43,898 bases of DNA from Synechococcus sp. J7-Johnson. Its GTDB lineage: Bacteria; Cyanobacteriota; Cyanobacteriia; PCC-6307; Cyanobiaceae. Positions within the stretch are counted from its first letter, which is position 1; every line of letters begins with the position of its first letter. Shown here piece after piece: positions 42,186 to 43,898 of the stretch. The translations under genes were made by a program, and so were the position numbers. The stretch covers positions 1-43,898 of the forward strand of contig NZ_JAGQBU010000023.1 in the NCBI RefSeq assembly GCF_024345795.1, given 5' to 3'. The notes beneath the pieces were generated by a model. That model saw only the letters and a list, made by a program, of their open reading frames with translations. It did not search any database and was not told where the DNA came from.

Positions 42186-42305
42186 TCACGTCTCGGCTCC
42201 ATCAGCGAGGAACGCCTTCACCTTCCGTCCGTTAACGTGCGCGAAGTCCGGTCCCAGGGCGGTGGCGATCTGCTCCGGCAGCCAGTCGGGATGCTCCAGT
42301 GCCAT
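42186..42305 (-). CDS. Short hypothetical ORF, 39 residues, probably a remnant
   Basis: ATG 42305 encodes MALEHPDWLPEQIATALG followed by PDFAHVNGRKVKAFLADGAET. The composition is protein-like (helical, charged). It lies downstream of the decayed ATPase on the same strand. The frame remains open upstream to 42593 but runs through the repeats there, which is unlikely to be coding. It may be a small accessory protein of the element or the end of a deleted gene. Confidence 0.35.
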   Translation of the reverse strand: MALEHPDWLPEQIATALGPDFAHVNGRKVKAFLADGAET

Positions 42306-42343
42306 GGCGGGCGCGTGCCAGGCGAATTCAGTGGCTGGAATTG

Positions 42344-42360
42344 TTCGTTGTGATAACGAA
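42344..42360. repeat. Inverted repeat TTCGTT-n5-AACGAA beside the iterons
   Basis: A perfect 6-5-6 inverted repeat with an AT-rich centre, ending 4 bases before the first 9-bp repeat at 42365. It could be an operator or part of an origin. It also contains GATAAC, but the second half does not match the Zur-type sites. Confidence 0.45.
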
Positions 42361-42364
42361 GGGG

Positions 42365-42561
42365 GGTTTCTGCCACTTTCCTTATCTCCACCGAATGACC
42401 GGCAGAAACGGCAGAAAGTGCAGAAACCCCGGGCCCCTACAGGACACTGATCTGAACCTTTCCGGCCCTCAGGCGCGAGGGAGGTTTCTGCCGTTTTTGC
42501 CGTTTCTGCCGATGGTTCGTTGGCCCCCGTGCGTGCGTGCGCGAGGCGATGCGGCAGAAAC
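42365..42561. repeat. Eight 9-bp iteron-like repeats in alternating orientation
   Basis: The unit is GGCAGAAAC, or GTTTCTGCC on the other strand. One copy lies at 42366-42374 (+). Three tandem units lie at 42401-42427 (GGCAGAAAC, GGCAGAAAG, TGCAGAAAC; opposite sense). Three tandem units lie at 42484-42510 (GTTTCTGCC, GTTTTTGCC, GTTTCTGCC), and one at 42553-42561 in the opposite sense again. The two 28-base blocks (42401-42428 and 42483-42510) are inverted copies of each other with 3 mismatches. They lie within and just beyond the 3' end of the broken ATPase gene. Confidence 0.85.
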
Positions 42562-43688
42562 CGGCCAGAACTCGTAGGCGGGCCTCCCTCCAACCCGCTT
42601 GGACTGAAGGGGCTGGACGCTGCCGAGGAGTCCCCTCCGCTCCAGCTGCTAAAGGGTCTTGAGCGCCGTGATGGCGGGATCCTTCCCTGTTAGCGCGAGG
42701 CCCTCCACCACGTCGGCGGCCGCGGTGCGCTCCATCCGGTCTTCCCACCGCTCGCGCACCAGGTCGAGGGTGTCGGCCTGGCGATCGTTCAGACCCTTAC
42801 GGCCGTCGGCGGCGTCCTGCTCCTTCTCCAGCATCTCGGCGGTGCCGTGGTAGTTCCATGTGCCCTCATCCCTTTGGATCACCAACGCCTGCGGTGCGCC
42901 TCCCCTGCCTTCGGTGGTGAGCAGCTTGCGCGGGTCGTTGTGGCTGGCGGAAGCGGGGGCGAGCTTGATTGTCTGGGAGACGCCACCGCAGGCACGGCGG
43001 TGGATCCTCTGGATGCCTGGGAAGCGCCTTCCCCTGCCCTACCCTTTCCGGCGTAGTGGATCAGAACCACGGTGGCGCCGTGGGGTTCCACCTGCTGCAT
43101 GAGGTGGTGGATCGGTTCCGCGATCTGCGGGGACTCCTCCTTGAGGCCCAAGGGGGCGACGCAGGCGGAGAGGGAGTCGATCACGATCAGCAGGCCGGGA
43201 CGCTGCTGCGCATAGGCGGCGATCCGGTCGATTCCCTCGGGGTCCAGGTGAAGCGGGGCGCCGATACGGACCCTGCTCCCCTGCCGCTCCGCCAAGCCAG
43301 CTTGCACGAGCATCTGGCCTCAGTCGTTGCCCCCCTGATCGGTGCCGATCACCAGCACCTCAGGGCAGGGGCCATGCAGTGTGCGATCCAGGAATGCAGG
43401 CTCGTTGCGGTGGTGAGCAGCGATCCAGACCAGCAGCAGGGAGGTCTTCCCTTGCTTCGGGAGGGCGATCATCAGGTTCAGGCGGCCAAGCATTACGAGG
43501 CCATCCCAGAGCCATGGGGTTGGCGTCACATCAAGCCACTGGCCTGGCAAGACCGGCTGATCTGAGCCGGTTGTGGCGCGACGTGCAGCGGTGAGGAGCG
43601 CCTGCAGCTCCTGATCGCGAATCGTTAGGTCGAGGGCCTCGGCCTCTGCCCTGAGGATCGGCAACCGGCTGGCATAAGCAGTCTTGCT
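42469..43688 (-). pseudogene. Broken RecA-like ATPase (RepA/AAA_25-type initiator helicase)
   Basis: On the minus strand the sequence encodes a RecA-fold ATPase. Walker A is ALPKQGKTS and Walker B is LLIVIDSLSA. GTDQGGND is followed by TGA at 43320 where GQMLVQAGL continues in the same frame. A one-base slip near 42970-43000 moves the frame to QTIKLAPASASHND, then ALVIQRDEGTWNYHG. TAG at 42649 interrupts ITALKTL before QLERRGLLGS and GGRPAYEFWPV, a winged-helix-like end. Stop is at 42469. Codons before 43664 (SKTAYASRL) run into the IS630 end, suggesting N-terminal truncation. Confidence 0.75.
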
Positions 43689-43898
43689 AGTGTGTTGTCC
43701 CGGAGATTTGCGAGCAAAGTCGCTGGAGCTTCTCCAGGATTGAATCCGCTGTGGCGGTCCAGTTGAACGGGGCCTTGGTCTTGTTGTAAGCCGCCACGAA
43801 CTGCTCGATCCTGGCGATCAACCCCTTGACGCTGGAGAAACTGCCCCGGCGGATGGCCCGCTGGGTGATGATCCCAAACCAGCGCTCCACCTGGTTGA
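43687..43898 (-). CDS. IS630-family transposase, C-terminal part (cut by window edge)
   Basis: The last 69 or so residues of an IS630-type DDE transposase. NQVERWFGIITQRAIRRG contains the final catalytic region (the Glu in VERWF). It is followed by VKGLIARIEQFVAAYN and the typical ending WTATADSILEKLQRLC. The stop TAG is at 43689-43687, right where the ATPase remnant begins, so the element's end is close to 43688. The rest of the element lies beyond base 43898. Confidence 0.88.
   Translation of the reverse strand, partial: NQVERWFGIITQRAIRRGSFSSVKGLIARIEQFVAAYNKTKAPFNWTATADSILEKLQRLCSQISGTTH

Noticed and set aside
42067-42450. Plus-strand frame of about 127 codons in the accessory region
   Set aside because: It has a Cys/Gly/Ser-rich composition typical of a shadow frame and crosses the iteron repeats.
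1-43898. CRISPR arrays, rRNA or tRNA genes
   Set aside because: No regularly spaced repeats of CRISPR type and no complete tRNA or rRNA signatures were found on reading both strands.

Overview
The window is a GC-rich stretch of a cyanobacterial chromosome. It most resembles a picocyanobacterium of the Synechococcus/Cyanobium type. The marker genes are psaM (photosystem I), a CRR6-type NDH-1 assembly factor, a Tab2-type translation factor, the ADO/AAR alkane pathway next to accA, a BicA-type bicarbonate transporter, ZnuABC with Zur, and FutA. Genes are tightly packed, with many 4-base overlaps and convergent ends only a few bases apart.

Layout. 1-849: end of a Ktr/Trk potassium channel and its regulatory subunit. 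971-4106: a three-gene overlapping operon (COG0701 permease, TIGR03943 partner, unknown anchored protein). 4123-10512: a zinc island holding znuB, zur, znuC, znuA, an SLH/OprB porin and a CobW-type GTPase; two matching GATAAC-n-GTTATC sites precede znuA/znuC and the porin. 10629-12477: an intact iron-binding futA followed by wrecks of futB and a second futA. 12622-16740: a 49-residue peptide gene, a Crp-family regulator, then bicA divergent from a Na+/Ca2+-type exchanger. 16789-20025: cysK, an acyltransferase and a sulfide:quinone reductase. 20161-22333: a ferritin, a Cys-rich small ORF and an OmpR-type response regulator, with a near-perfect 39-bp palindrome between the ferritin gene and the Cys-rich ORF.

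22372-23613 is a complete ISAs1-family element, with 19-bp ends and a 10-bp target duplication, inserted 38 bp upstream of the response regulator. 23701-28788 carries glutathione reductase, an HD-domain protein, an MBL-fold protein and an FAD oxidoreductase. 28807-31820 is a minus-strand operon (S1 protein, Tab2, PgeF). 31873-37199 runs creatininase, ado, aar, accA, SDR, folE on one strand. 37202-41976 holds trpF, an S2P-type protease, a lipoate-ligase-like gene, a TauE permease, crr6, psaM and a small membrane coiled-coil protein.

The right end (about 42.2-43.9 kb) is an accessory remnant. It contains a RecA-like ATPase with a C-terminal winged-helix-like segment, broken by two stops and a frameshift, and apparently cut at its N-terminus by an IS630-family element. 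Eight 9-bp repeats in alternating orientation lie inside and just past its 3' end. I read this as the decayed replication module (initiator helicase plus iteron origin) of an integrated plasmid- or satellite-like element. It is the most unusual structure in the window.
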